Positions 25,871 to 35,546 of a stretch of 64,000 nt of DNA are shown piece after piece. A model generated the notes under the pieces. It saw only the letters and a list, made by a program, of their open reading frames with translations. It was not told where the DNA came from and searched no databases. How positions within the stretch are numbered: the first letter of the stretch is position 1; each line of letters starts with the position of its first letter. The DNA comes from an uncultured Sphingomonadaceae bacterium (lineage in GTDB: Bacteria > Pseudomonadota > Alphaproteobacteria > Sphingomonadales > Sphingomonadaceae). The translations under genes were made by a program, and so were the position numbers. The stretch is taken from NCBI GenBank assembly GCA_947489315.1, contig CANLCX010000003.1:310001-374000 (forward strand), in the 5' to 3' direction.

Positions 25871-26440
25871 TTATCCCTGACGGGTATTTCTGTATAAATT
25901 TTTGAAAATCTCGCGCTTTTCGGCAAGCGGTGCGACAAGCTGCGGATCGGGCTCGATGGTTTCGATAATCTCTGGAGCAGCGAGCACGTTCGGGGCATCT
26001 ATCCCTTCGATCATGATGCGAGCGAGCCGCGCCGCGCCAAAGGCCGCGCCTCTGTCCGCGCCTTCACGATAGACTAACGGTTTGCCAATCGCTGACGTCA
26101 AAATCCGGCCCCAGTAAAGAGAGCGCGATCCGCCGCCGATGACGTTGAGCTGCTTAATCTCATTGCCGCAGGCTGCAATGGCGTCCGCGCCATCGGCATA
26201 GTCAAAGGCAACGCCTTCGAGCGCCGCTTGTCCCAGTGCTGCCGGATCGGTTTATCGACAGCTTGCATCCAGTGTTCAGGATTTTGTTCGCTGTGCAAGG
26301 GGTGTGGACGCTAGACTTCGAGAGGAGCATCGGCGTCGGCAAGGACCGAATCCTGATTGTCCATGACAACCTTGTCAAAATCTTGTTCTTGTGCCAATTT
26401 GATTCTAAGCACAATACCGAGGATGAACGGCGTTCGCCGA
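25871..26440 (-). pseudogene. xylB: Xylulokinase, degraded (internal stop and large deletion)
   Basis: Minus-strand pieces of XylB are recognisable in two parts. The 5' part (about 26440-26255) reads VVMDNQDSVLADADAPLEV, then TAG, then RPHPLHSEQNPEHWMQAVDK, an N-terminal xylulokinase segment with a nonsense codon. It then jumps to the C-terminal part (about 26252-25871): LGQAALEGVAFDYADG, LNVIGGGSRSLYWGRI, and REGADRGAAFGAARLA, ending 13 bases before xylA. Roughly 300 middle residues and the normal ATPase phosphate-1 motif are missing. No functional kinase can be made. Confidence 0.85.
26364..26377. promoter_or_regulatory. Candidate LacI operator upstream of the LacI gene
   Basis: TGACAACCTTGTCA shares 11 of 12 core bases with the perfect palindrome at 27539-27558 (GACAACGTTGTC). 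It lies 76 bases before the LacI gene start, suitable for autoregulation, and inside the xylB remnant. It could also be chance because the bases were once codons of xylB. Confidence 0.45.
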
Positions 26441-26452
26441 AAGGGATGAGGT

Positions 26453-27496
26453 TTGGAGAATAGTACGAGCGAGAGTCCGCCCCAGCGCGCGACCATGATC
26501 GACGTGGCTAAGGACGCCGGTGTATCGTTCAAAACAGTATCCCGGGTGCTCAACGGCGAAAGCAACGTCCGGGAAGAAACCCGTCGGCTCGTCATGAATG
26601 CGGCGGAAAGGCTGGACTATAAACTAAATGTGGCGGCCCGCAGCTTGCGCGTTGGCGGCCCGCAAATTATTGCGCTGCTCGTCCAGAACCCTAGCCGCAG
26701 CTATATTGAGAGCGTTCACTTGGGTGCGCTGCAGCGATGCCATAAAACCGGCATGCATCTGATCATGGAAGAATGTGAAGATGGCTTGGCTGAGATTGAG
26801 GCGATGATCAACAATACCTCGCCGGTTGGAGTGGTCGTGACCCCGCCATTATGCGACGATGTTGAATTGATCGAGATGCTCAAGCGGAAGAAAATCCGCT
26901 ATGTTCTGATCGCGCCGCGCAGTGCCGATGCAACACAGGCTTCAATCGACATCAACGATGCGATCGCTGCGCAGGAAATGACCGAATATCTTCTGTCGCT
27001 CGGGCACGAACGGATCGGTTTTATCAAGGGCCATCCCGACCATAGTGTGTCTGCGAAACGCTATGAAGGCTATTCCAGGGCCATGAAAGCGGCTGATATC
27101 GATATTGATCCTGAGCTGATTGAGCAGGGCGAGTTTTCCTGGGCCTCCGGTCTGGCGGGCGCTGAAAAATTGCTCGATTTGCCGAACCCGCCAAGCGCAG
27201 TTTTCGCGAGCAATGATGATATGGCAGCGGCGGTTATCGCAGCGGCCTATCGCCGTAATATCCATGTACCCAATGACCTGTCGGTTGTCGGCTTTGATAA
27301 TACGCAGGTCGCCGCGGTGATCAGTCCGCAATTGACAACGGTGAACCAGCCGATTGCCGATCTGGTTTCGGAAGCGGTTGGTCTTTTAACCGATCAGACA
27401 TTCCAGTCGGGCGATAAGTCCAAGCCGATATTTCTCGACCATCATCTTATCATACGCGAGTCCGCCGGGCCCGCGAACGCCAAATTTTCAACCTAA
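26453..27496 (+). CDS. LacI/GalR family transcriptional repressor
   Basis: The 347-residue protein has the N-terminal LacI helix-turn-helix (MIDVAKDAGVSFKTVSRVL), hinge helix (NVAARSLRVGG), and a periplasmic-binding-like sensor domain with GFDNTQVAA. TTG at 26453 is chosen because AAGGG precedes it and a later ATG (26495) would cut into the DNA-binding helix. Divergent from xylBA and upstream of a sugar transporter, it probably senses a xylose- or glucose-type sugar. Three matching palindromes, before its own gene, the transporter, and zwf, suggest it also controls the Entner-Doudoroff operon (inference). Confidence 0.9.
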   Translation: MENSTSESPPQRATMIDVAKDAGVSFKTVSRVLNGESNVREETRRLVMNAAERLDYKLNVAARSLRVGGPQIIALLVQNPSRSYIESVHLGALQRCHKTGMHLIMEECEDGLAEIEAMINNTSPVGVVVTPPLCDDVELIEMLKRKKIRYVLIAPRSADATQASIDINDAIAAQEMTEYLLSLGHERIGFIKGHPDHSVSAKRYEGYSRAMKAADIDIDPELIEQGEFSWASGLAGAEKLLDLPNPPSAVFASNDDMAAAVIAAAYRRNIHVPNDLSVVGFDNTQVAAVISPQLTTVNQPIADLVSEAVGLLTDQTFQSGDKSKPIFLDHHLIIRESAGPANAKFST

Positions 27497-27538
27497 ATTT
27501 GATTAAGTAACAAGCATATAGCGACGACGTGCAACGAC

Positions 27539-27558
27539 AAAAGACAACGTTGTCTTTT
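27539..27558. promoter_or_regulatory. Perfect palindromic LacI-type operator before the sugar transporter
   Basis: AAAAGACAACGTTGTCTTTT is a perfect 20-base palindrome with a central CG, the usual form of a LacI-family operator. It ends 22 bases before the transporter ATG and just downstream of the LacI gene. Confidence 0.85.
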
Positions 27559-27580
27559 ATTGGAAGGGGAGGATGAGTCC

Positions 27581-28986
27581 ATGCAAACGCATGAAAATGA
27601 ACAGGTCAATATCGGTTTCATTGCGCTGATTGTGTCGATTGCGACGATTGGCGGATTTCTATTTGGTTATGATAGCGGTGTTATCAACGGCACGGTTGAC
27701 GGGCTGCGGACCGCATTTAATTCCGATAGCGTTGGCACCGGTTTTAACGTGGCGTCGATGCTGCTGGGCTGCGCGGTTGGCGCTTTTGCCGCCGGTAAGC
27801 TGTTGGATATGTTCGGGCGTCGGAACCTTTGCTCGTCGCGGCTATATTTTTCCTCATCAGCGCCTTTGGGTCCGGTATTGCCGAATCCTCGATTGAGTTT
27901 GTGATTTATCGGATCTTGGGCGGTCTTGCCGTGGGCGCAGCCAGTGTGACGGCACCAGCCTATGTCAGCGAAGTGACACCGGCTTCGATGCGGGGCAGAC
28001 TGTCCAGCATTCAGCAGATCATGATTATTGTCGGTTTGACCGCTGCGTTCCTTTCCAACTATTTGCTCGCCGCTTCTGCTGGTGCATCCACCAACGCGTT
28101 CTGGTTGGGTTATGAAGCATGGCGCTGGATGTTCTGGATCGAAATGGTCCCGGCAACGATATTCCTATTAGCGCTTTTGGCTATTCCCGAAAGTCCGCGC
28201 TTCCTGGTTGTTAAGGGCTGCGATGCACAGGCGGAAGGCGTGCTTACGCGGCTTTTCGGCGCAGAGACAGCTGCGTCTAAAGTGAAAGAAATTCGGGCCA
28301 CATTATCCGATGATCATGCACCGAAATTTTCGGATCTCATGGATAAGGCCACGGGCAAGGTGCGGACCATTGTCTGGGTCGGTATCGGCCTGGCCACTTT
28401 TCAGCAACTGGTCGGGATCAATATTGTTTTCTATTACGGCGCCGTGCTTTGGCAGGCCGTTGGTTTCAGCGAGAGTGACGCACTGCTGATCAACATCCTG
28501 AGCGGGTCGCTGTCGATCGTTGCTTGTCTCGCAGCCATTGCCTTGATCGACCGGATTGGCCGCAAGCCTTTGCTGATCATCGGATCAGCCGGGATGGCAA
28601 TTACGCTGGGCATCATGGCTGTTGCCTTTTCCAGCGGATCACTGGTTGATGGTCAATTGGTATTGTCTGACAATGCCGGTACGATCGCGCTTATCAGTGC
28701 CAATGCCTATGCGGCCTTGTTCAATTTTAGCTGGGGACCTGTCATGTGGGTCATGCTCGGTGAAATGTTCCCGAACCAGATTCGTGGTTCGGGTCTGGCG
28801 GTCAGCGGCCTGGCGCAATGGTTGTCTAATTTTGGCATCACCATGGCCTTTCCGATCATGTTGGTCAGCATCGGCCTTGCTGGAGCCTATGGTTTCTATG
28901 CCCTCTGCGCTGCGATCTCGGTGATCTTTGTCTACAAAATGGTCAAGGAGACACGCGGCAAGGAACTTGAGGAAATGGAAGGCTGA
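27581..28986 (+). pseudogene. MFS sugar porter (xylose/glucose type), frameshifted
   Basis: Reading starts at ATG 27581, behind GGGGAGGA. The first frame encodes GFLFGYDSGVINGT (sugar porter signature) and GKLLDMFGRRN. At 27827-27829 one base is missing: the family continues LLVAAIFFLISAFGSG only in the next frame, which then runs to 28986 with YRILGGLAVGAASV, PESPRFL, and the C-terminal helices of a sugar porter. Joined, the product would be about 468 residues with 12 helices. A single-base sequencing error would give the same picture. If real, sugar uptake by this porter is lost, in line with the broken xylB. Confidence 0.8.
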
Positions 28987-29005
28987 ACCCATTTGCCGAA
29001 CATGT

Positions 29006-29035
29006 GAGCTGCGGTCCTTTTCGGGACTGCAGCTC
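29006..29035 (+). terminator. Hairpin after the transporter gene
   Basis: GAGCTGCGGTCC pairs imperfectly with GGGACTGCAGCTC around TTTTC, 20 bases after the transporter stop. No T-run follows, so it may be a weak or Rho-assisted terminator. Confidence 0.4.
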
Positions 29036-29077
29036 CTGCATTCGAATTCAGCAATCATATTGCGGCTTTTTCGCACA

Positions 29078-29090
29078 AGACAACGTTGAC
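29078..29090. promoter_or_regulatory. Candidate LacI operator upstream of zwf
   Basis: AGACAACGTTGAC matches the perfect transporter operator except for one base of the right half. It lies 113 bases before the zwf start in the only promoter region of the Entner-Doudoroff operon. Confidence 0.6.
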
Positions 29091-29202
29091 ACCATGCTGT
29101 TGCAGATTAAAAGAATGGCTCGTCATGGTTGCTTCAACAGGCTGTTTTGTTTGAGTAAGCACCACATCATATGAAATATGTTTCGCCAACAGGGATGATA
29201 GA

Positions 29203-30657
29203 ATGCCGATGAATTCCATTCCTTCCAATACACTGCTTCTGTTCGGAGCCACGGGTGACCTGGCACGGCGTATGTTGTTGCCGTCGCTCTATGCTCTGCA
29301 CGTGGATGGCCTAATCGCTAAAGACTTGCGGATATTTGGCACCGCGCGCAGCGGTTTGAGCGACATCGAATATAGGCAGATTATCGGGGAGGCACTTAAC
29401 GAATTTCTGCCCGAAGAACGCAAGGATGTGGCCGCCATTGAAGCGTTTCTCGAACGGCTTTTCTATCAACCGCTCGATGCGTCAAAGACCGAAGGCTTTG
29501 CCGATCTCGCAAAGAAGCTGGGTGACATATCGTCCGGCATGTCGATTTTTCTGTCGACGGCACCGTTTCTGTTTGAACCGACGATTAAGGGACTGCAGTC
29601 GGCCGGATTGGCAGGCGACAATGTCCGCATCGGGCTTGAAAAACCGCTGGGTAATGATTTCGCCTCCTCCACCGAGATTAACGATGCCGTAGTGGCGGCC
29701 TTTCCCGAAGATCGGATTTTCCGGATCGATCATTATCTTGGCAAGGAAACCGTGCAGAATATATTGGCGTTGCGTTTCGCCAATATGATGTTCGAGCCGC
29801 TGTGGAATGCGGGCGGGATTGATCATGTTCAGATCACGGTATCCGAAGTTGTCGGTCTCGAAGGCCGGCATGGGTTTTACAATGATACCGGTGCGCTGCG
29901 GGACATGGTGCAAAATCACATGCTCCAGCTGTTGGCGATTACCGCGATGGAACCGCCGGCCAACTATGATGCCACCGCCATTCGCGACGAGAAAGTGAAA
30001 GTGCTGCGGTCGCTGCGCAAGCTTGATCCGTCGGAAGTGGTGACCGGGCAATATGATGCCGGAGCCGTCAATGGCACGGCAGTCGATGGGTATAAGAGCG
30101 ATTTGGGCGACCACTCGAAAACCGAAACCTTTGTCGCGCTCAAAGCTCATGTCGATAATTGGCGCTGGCAGGGTGTGCCGTTTTACCTGCGCACCGGCAA
30201 GCGTCTTGCCGAGCGCCGCAGTGAAGTGGTGATCCAGTTCAAGGATGTGCCGCATAGCATTTTCGGGGAGCGCTCTGGAAAACCGATTGCCAACCGGCTG
30301 GTCATTCGCTTGCAGCCAGAGGAATATGTCCGCTTGCAAGTCATGGCCAAGGAACCGGGCCTCGATCGCGATGGTATTACTCTGCGCGAAGTGCCGCTCG
30401 ATCTGTCGCTGACGCAAGCCTTTGCCAGCGCACGGCGACGCATTGCTTATGAACGATTGTTGCTTGACCTGATCGAGGGCGATCAAACCTTGTTTGTTCG
30501 CCGCGATGAGGTTGAGGCGCAATGGTCCTGGGTCGATGCCATCCGCCAGATTTGGAGCGATCATGCGATGGTTCCCAAAAGCTATGGTGCCGGCAGCTGG
30601 GGGCCGTCCTCAGCCATTGCTTTGACCGAGCGGGATGGAGTGAGCTGGCATGAATGA
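29203..30657 (+). CDS. zwf: Glucose-6-phosphate 1-dehydrogenase
   Basis: The 484-residue protein has the NADP motif LLFGATGDLARRMLLPS and the active-site stretch FRIDHYLGKETVQNI with the catalytic histidine and lysine. It oxidises glucose 6-phosphate to 6-phosphogluconolactone. Starts at ATG 29203 or 29209 are both possible. It is the first gene of zwf-pgl-edd-glk-eda, a compact operon that contains the complete Entner-Doudoroff route from glucose to pyruvate and glyceraldehyde 3-phosphate. A LacI-type site upstream suggests sugar-dependent control. Confidence 0.96.
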   Translation: MPMNSIPSNTLLLFGATGDLARRMLLPSLYALHVDGLIAKDLRIFGTARSGLSDIEYRQIIGEALNEFLPEERKDVAAIEAFLERLFYQPLDASKTEGFADLAKKLGDISSGMSIFLSTAPFLFEPTIKGLQSAGLAGDNVRIGLEKPLGNDFASSTEINDAVVAAFPEDRIFRIDHYLGKETVQNILALRFANMMFEPLWNAGGIDHVQITVSEVVGLEGRHGFYNDTGALRDMVQNHMLQLLAITAMEPPANYDATAIRDEKVKVLRSLRKLDPSEVVTGQYDAGAVNGTAVDGYKSDLGDHSKTETFVALKAHVDNWRWQGVPFYLRTGKRLAERRSEVVIQFKDVPHSIFGERSGKPIANRLVIRLQPEEYVRLQVMAKEPGLDRDGITLREVPLDLSLTQAFASARRRIAYERLLLDLIEGDQTLFVRRDEVEAQWSWVDAIRQIWSDHAMVPKSYGAGSWGPSSAIALTERDGVSWHE

Positions 30658-31291
30658 AGTCGCCTCATCAAGACATGTCACATGGGCAAGTCGTGCCGAT
30701 GCTGAAGCTGTCGCTGCGCATATTGCAGACGCGATCACACAAAAAGATGCGCGGCTATTGGCTGTTCCGGGCGGCAATACGCCGCTGGCGATATTCGATA
30801 GCTTGTCGACACTGGACTTGCCGTGGAGTGACCTGTCCCTGATGCTGACCGACGACCGGATTGTCGCCAAAGATCATGAGGCCAGTAATTTTGGTAAGTT
30901 GACCACAGCCTTTGCGGACAAAGAGGTTGCGCTGATCGACCTAAGCGATGGCATCGCTCCACCGCGAGCGGATTTGGTCTGGATCGGAATGGGCACCGAT
31001 GGGCATATTGCGTCGTTATTTCCGACCATGAAAGCGCCGGTGCAGGATGGTGGTAATAGCCCGTTGGTCATCCGCACCGTACCGGATCCCTTGCCGCCGG
31101 AAGCCCCCTTTGAGCGGCTCAGCCTCAACATGGCAGCGCTGATCGATACGGATGAATTGATTATTGTCGTGCGCGGAGCCGATAAGAAAACTATATTGGA
31201 ACAGGCAATTAAGGAAGAGCATGATTTGCCGATTGCAAAGCTGATCAAGGCCGCTTCCTGCCCGATAACAATTTTCTGGAGCGAGTCATAA
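30650..31291 (+). CDS. pgl: 6-phosphogluconolactonase
   Basis: The 213-residue DevB/Pgl-type protein starts 8 bases inside zwf. Family marks: [34 protein letters not shown], and [15 protein letters not shown]. It hydrolyses 6-phosphogluconolactone to 6-phosphogluconate. Its stop TAA at 31289-31291 overlaps the presumed edd start by four bases (ATAA), where an ATGA coupling would be expected. Confidence 0.95.
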   Translation: MNEVASSRHVTWASRADAEAVAAHIADAITQKDARLLAVPGGNTPLAIFDSLSTLDLPWSDLSLMLTDDRIVAKDHEASNFGKLTTAFADKEVALIDLSDGIAPPRADLVWIGMGTDGHIASLFPTMKAPVQDGGNSPLVIRTVPDPLPPEAPFERLSLNMAALIDTDELIIVVRGADKKTILEQAIKEEHDLPIAKLIKAASCPITIFWSES

Positions 31292-33108
31292 GCCTGCACC
31301 CCATTCTGGACGCGGTAACCAGCCGCATTATCGAGCGCAGCAAGGCATCGCGCGCAGCCTATCTCGACCTGATCGATCGCGAAGGCGACAAGGGCGTTCA
31401 CCGGCCTAATCTGTCCTGCGGCAATCTCGCCCATGGCTTTGCCGCCAGCGGCGATGACAAGCCAGCGATCCGATCCGGTGCAGCGATGAATATCGGGATT
31501 GTCACGGCCTATAATGACATGCTGTCGGCGCATCAGCCCTATGGCCGCTATCCCGAACAGATCAAGATTTTTGCCCGTGAGGCTGGCGCGACAGCACAGG
31601 TGGCCGGCGGTGTTCCGGCGATGTGTGATGGCGTTACCCAAGGGCAATTGGGCATGGAGCTCAGCCTTTTAAGCCGCGATAATATCGCAATGGGTGCGGC
31701 CATCGGGCTTAGTCATGGGATGTTTGAAGGCACATTGCTGCTTGGCATCTGTGACAAGATCGTGCCCGGCTTGCTCATCGGCGCGCTTCGCTTTGGGCAT
31801 TTGCCGACGATATTGGTACCCGCTGGTCCGATGCCATCAGGGTTGGCGAACAAGGAAAAGCAGCGCGTGCGCCAGCTATATGCCGAGGGCAAGGCGACCA
31901 AGGACGAGCTGCTGGGAGCGGAAGCGGCGAGCTATCATGGCGCTGGCACCTGCACCTTTTATGGCACAGCCAACTCCAATCAGATGATGATGGAAATGAT
32001 GGGACTGCATGTTCCCGGCGCGGCCTTTGTCAATCCGGGCACCAAGCTGCGGCAAGAGTTGACTCGTGCGGCCGTGCATCAGCTTTCCGCCATTGGTAAA
32101 GCGAGCGAGGATTATCGCCCTCTCGGTCGCTGTATCGATGAAAAGGCGATTGTGAATGCGGCTGTCGGGCTTTTGGCCACCGGCGGGTCGACCAACCATC
32201 TGATCCACTTACCCGCCATCGCAAGGGCAGCAGGAATCATGATCGACTGGGAAGATTTTGATGCGCTGTCAGCAGTTGTTCCGCTGGTCACGCGCATTTA
32301 TCCTAATGGCTCGGCTGATGTGAACCATTTCCACGCAGCGGGCGGTATGGCTTTCGTTATCCGCGAGCTTCTTGATGCCGGACTTTTGCATGATGATATC
32401 ATGACCGTCGCCGGCGAGAGCATGGATGATTATGCCAAAGAGGCGGTGTTGGACGACGACAAGCTGAGCTGGAGCGCCGCGCCAGCAACAAGCCGCGACG
32501 ATGAAATTCTTCGTCCGGTGTCCGACCCCTTCTCACCGGATGGTGGCATGCGGTTGCTGACCGGTAATTTGGGACGCGCGGCGATTAAGACCAGCGCCGT
32601 CGACCCGAGCCGGTTGACGATTGAAGCGCCGGTGCGGGTCTTTGCGGATCAAAATGATATAAAGACCGCCTTTGATGCTGGAGAGCTGGATCGCGATGTG
32701 ATCATTGTAGTTCGTTTTCAGGGACCGCGCGCCAATGGCATGCCAGAGCTGCACAAGCTGACCCCGCCCATGGGCGTGCTGCAGGATCGCGGTTATCAAG
32801 TCGCTTTGCTGACCGACGGGCGGATGTCGGGCGCGAGCGGTAAGGTTCCCGCAGCGATTCATTGCTGGCCAGAGGCAAAAGACGGCGGTCCGTTAGCGAA
32901 ATTGCAGGATGGCGATATCGTCCGGATTTGCGCCAAGACAGGGGAATTGACGGCGCTGGTTGATGAAACCGAATGGCAGCAGCGGGCCCTGGCTGCGACG
33001 CCCTTGGAAACAGCAGGCACAGGACGGGAGCTATTTGCGCTCATGCGTAACCTATCGGACAATGCAGAAGCAGGCGCCTCGGCCATGCTCAATCAGGCGG
33101 GGCTTTAA
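31288..33108 (+). CDS. edd: Phosphogluconate dehydratase, with apparent ATA start codon
   Basis: This 606-residue IlvD/Edd-family iron-sulfur dehydratase makes 2-keto-3-deoxy-6-phosphogluconate. The typical N-terminus is plainly encoded from 31291 on: [17 protein letters not shown], then [15 protein letters not shown]. No ATG, GTG or TTG lies in frame at that place; the codon just before Ser is ATA at 31288, with GGAGCGAG at the right distance and a 4-base overlap with the pgl stop. The first in-frame ATG (31486) would remove 66 conserved residues, including a probable cluster cysteine. An ATG changed to ATA, kept alive by coupling to pgl, is the simplest reading. Total length fits E. coli Edd (603). 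Confidence 0.92.
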   Translation: MSLHPILDAVTSRIIERSKASRAAYLDLIDREGDKGVHRPNLSCGNLAHGFAASGDDKPAIRSGAAMNIGIVTAYNDMLSAHQPYGRYPEQIKIFAREAGATAQVAGGVPAMCDGVTQGQLGMELSLLSRDNIAMGAAIGLSHGMFEGTLLLGICDKIVPGLLIGALRFGHLPTILVPAGPMPSGLANKEKQRVRQLYAEGKATKDELLGAEAASYHGAGTCTFYGTANSNQMMMEMMGLHVPGAAFVNPGTKLRQELTRAAVHQLSAIGKASEDYRPLGRCIDEKAIVNAAVGLLATGGSTNHLIHLPAIARAAGIMIDWEDFDALSAVVPLVTRIYPNGSADVNHFHAAGGMAFVIRELLDAGLLHDDIMTVAGESMDDYAKEAVLDDDKLSWSAAPATSRDDEILRPVSDPFSPDGGMRLLTGNLGRAAIKTSAVDPSRLTIEAPVRVFADQNDIKTAFDAGELDRDVIIVVRFQGPRANGMPELHKLTPPMGVLQDRGYQVALLTDGRMSGASGKVPAAIHCWPEAKDGGPLAKLQDGDIVRICAKTGELTALVDETEWQQRALAATPLETAGTGRELFALMRNLSDNAEAGASAMLNQAGL

Positions 33109-33110
33109 GT

Positions 33111-34085
33111 TTGACTCAGGAAATTGTGACAGCAGATATTGGCGGTACCCATGCCCGCTTTGCCATTGCTCAGGTGGATGGCCATCATGTGCAGGAATTG
33201 ACCGATCAAGTCGTGATGAAAAGCGCCGATCATGCGAGCTTGCAAACTGCTTGGGAAGCTTATGCGGAGCAGATTGGCCGTGCGCTGCCGAAGGATGGCG
33301 CTATTGCGGTCGCTGGTCCCGTGGGTGGGTCGCTGCTGCGTTTGCCCAACAATCCATGGATTGTCCGGCCCCACGCGATAACTGACAAATTGGGACTCGA
33401 CCGCTACACATTGATCAATGATTTCGGTGCGGTCGCGCATGCCATAGCTCATTTGAACGGAGATCATCTCGTGCATTGCTGTGGCCCGGATATATCGTTA
33501 CCGGCCGCTGGGCCGATTTCGATTTTCGGTCCGGGTACTGGCTTGGGAACAGTACAGTTGTTGCGCACCAAAGACGATTATCATGTCATCGAAGCCGAAG
33601 GTGGCCATATTGATTTTGCACCACTCGACAGCATCGAAGACAAGATTCTGCAGGTTTTGCGGAAACGCCACCGGCGCGTTTCGGTCGAGCGGATTGTATC
33701 TGGTCCCGGGCTGGTCGCTATCCATGAGGTACTGGCCAGTCTTGAGGGACGATCAGCTGCACCCATGAGCGACCGGGAATTATGGGAGTTGGCGCTGGCT
33801 GGCGAAGACAGTCTGGCAGCGGCAGCGCTGGATCGCTTCTGTCTCAGCCTTGGCTCGGTTACCGGCGACTTGGCTTTAGCACAGGGCGCAAAAGCGGTGG
33901 TGATCGGCGGGGGAGTGGGCGCGCGGATCGCTGATATTCTTCCTAAATCCGGTTTCTGCCAGCGCTTTGTCGCCAAGGGCCGCTTTGAAACGGTCATGCA
34001 GAATATTCCTGTTAAGCTGCTGAACCATCCGCAACCGGGCCTTTTTGGCGCGGCTTCTGCCTTTTTGCAGGAGCATGACGTTTGA
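33111..34085 (+). CDS. glk: Glucokinase
   Basis: The 324-residue ROK-independent bacterial glucokinase starts ADIGGTHARFAIA (ATP phosphate site), with INDFGAVAHAI (catalytic aspartate region) and FGPGTGLGTVQL. It phosphorylates glucose with ATP. TTG at 33111, two bases after the edd stop, gives the usual family N-terminus; GTG 33126 is an alternative. It feeds zwf, the first gene of the same operon. Its stop overlaps the eda start by four bases. Confidence 0.94.
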   Translation: MTQEIVTADIGGTHARFAIAQVDGHHVQELTDQVVMKSADHASLQTAWEAYAEQIGRALPKDGAIAVAGPVGGSLLRLPNNPWIVRPHAITDKLGLDRYTLINDFGAVAHAIAHLNGDHLVHCCGPDISLPAAGPISIFGPGTGLGTVQLLRTKDDYHVIEAEGGHIDFAPLDSIEDKILQVLRKRHRRVSVERIVSGPGLVAIHEVLASLEGRSAAPMSDRELWELALAGEDSLAAAALDRFCLSLGSVTGDLALAQGAKAVVIGGGVGARIADILPKSGFCQRFVAKGRFETVMQNIPVKLLNHPQPGLFGAASAFLQEHDV

Positions 34086-34699
34086 AACCGATCGAGAAAC
34101 TCATGCGCACTGCACCGGTAATTCCGGTGCTGGTGATCGATGATATTGCCAGTGCACGTCCGATTGCAGAGGCTTTGGTTGCTGGCGGTCTACCGATATT
34201 GGAAGTCACATTGCGGACCGATTGCGCACTCGAAGCCATTGCGGAGATGAAAAAGGTTGAAGGCGCGATTGTCGGTGCAGGGACAGTATTAAATGATGCG
34301 CATCTGACGTCGGCAATGGATGCCGGTTCTGAATTTATCGTGTCGCCCGGGCTGACAGAAGGATTGGTCGAATCTGCGCTTAAACATGATGTGCCTCTGC
34401 TCCCCGGCATTTCTAGCGCCAGCGATATTATGCGCGGCATGGATATGGGGCTCTGTCATTTCAAATTTTTCCCTGCCGAAGCCTCTGGCGGAGTTGCGGC
34501 CTTAAAGGCGATCGCCGGACCCTTTAAGGACTGCCTCTTTTGTCCAACCGGCGGCATTAATCCGCAGACGGCGGGCAATTGGCTGGCTTTGGATGCGGTG
34601 CTTTGCGTCGGTGGCAGCTGGATTGTGCCAAAAGGGACGCGTGATTTCGATCAGGTCAAACAATTGGCGCGAACGGCTTCGGCTATTCAGCCCAATTGA
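34082..34699 (+). CDS. eda: 2-keto-3-deoxy-6-phosphogluconate aldolase
   Basis: The 205-residue class I aldolase carries EVTLRT with the catalytic glutamate near residue 41 and the Schiff-base lysine (Lys128) in HFKFFPAEASGG. It splits KDPG into pyruvate and glyceraldehyde 3-phosphate. It starts at TTG inside the glk stop (TTGA), so it is translationally coupled. The 3' end overlaps the convergent epimerase-like gene by 13 bases. Confidence 0.94.
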   Translation: MKPIEKLMRTAPVIPVLVIDDIASARPIAEALVAGGLPILEVTLRTDCALEAIAEMKKVEGAIVGAGTVLNDAHLTSAMDAGSEFIVSPGLTEGLVESALKHDVPLLPGISSASDIMRGMDMGLCHFKFFPAEASGGVAALKAIAGPFKDCLFCPTGGINPQTAGNWLALDAVLCVGGSWIVPKGTRDFDQVKQLARTASAIQPN

Positions 34700-35526
34700 T
34701 TTTTTGGCGTTACCGCAAATATAATTTGCGTTGACCAGCTTTCGCCCGGCGCCAAGATATTGAGCCCATCCCGATTAATCGCATCAGTCATATGGCTGAC
34801 GGGTTCCACGCAGAAATAATCCTCTCCGGTCGGGGCATAAATATGCGTTTCGGGTAGGTCCGCATCGGGTGTCATGGTCAATCGGTAGCCAGGCCAGTCG
34901 ATATGATGAGCGGTTTTTCGGCCGGTAAATATCGTGTCAGCAGGATCGTCTGCTGAGAGGTCATAGGGCCCGGTTTTAGCGATCCATTCTATCGGCAATC
35001 CGTCATCTGTCACATCCCATAAACCGTCAAATATGGTTCGCAATTGAGCGCCTTCGCGCGGGAAATAGGGATGGAAACCCAGCCCCGCTGGCATGTCGGT
35101 GGGGCTTTGGTTTGTAATCGACAGGTGATGAACATAGCCGTCCGCAGTCAGAGTCATTTTCTGTTCGCTGAGATAATCCCACGGCCAACTATCGGCAGCA
35201 TGGTGATAGTGCAGATGTAACGTTTCATCCGTTTTAGCGACAACGTCCCATGCAGCCGTCCAACCATGCCCGTGTATAGCATGGCGTGATGATGCCGGTG
35301 CATAAGTGGGCGGCACGTTTATGGATTGATCGGCGAACTCAAAACTGCCCTCTGCGATCCGGTTGGAAAACGGAACCAGCACAAAATTCGCTAACTCCAA
35401 TGGGCCGCCGTTCTTGTTCCGAGCCGGCAGAAACATGTTTTTCCCGCGCCAGTCAAATCGCAATATTCCGCCCCCGCGTTGGGGGTCGATATGCAAGGCT
35501 ATGTCATTGTTATGGAGCGAAATCAT
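34687..35526 (-). CDS. Aldose 1-epimerase-like protein
   Basis: The 279-residue galactose-mutarotase-fold protein shows RIAEGSFEFADQ, a HAIHGHGWTAAW motif with the catalytic-type histidine, GLGFHPYFP with a second histidine, and a C-terminal FCVEPVSHMTDA carrying the conserved glutamate. It should interconvert alpha and beta anomers of an aldose. It is convergent with eda and overlaps its last 13 bases. Location beside the glucose operon fits supply of the correct anomer to glucokinase. Confidence 0.88.
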   Translation of the reverse strand: MISLHNNDIALHIDPQRGGGILRFDWRGKNMFLPARNKNGGPLELANFVLVPFSNRIAEGSFEFADQSINVPPTYAPASSRHAIHGHGWTAAWDVVAKTDETLHLHYHHAADSWPWDYLSEQKMTLTADGYVHHLSITNQSPTDMPAGLGFHPYFPREGAQLRTIFDGLWDVTDDGLPIEWIAKTGPYDLSADDPADTIFTGRKTAHHIDWPGYRLTMTPDADLPETHIYAPTGEDYFCVEPVSHMTDAINRDGLNILAPGESWSTQIIFAVTPKNQLG

Positions 35527-35546
35527 GATTCCGCAAAGATAGGCGC

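Noticed and set aside
29482-30564. 360-codon open frame on the minus strand
   Set aside because: Antisense to zwf, which has all catalytic motifs; no ribosome site and no recognisable domain.
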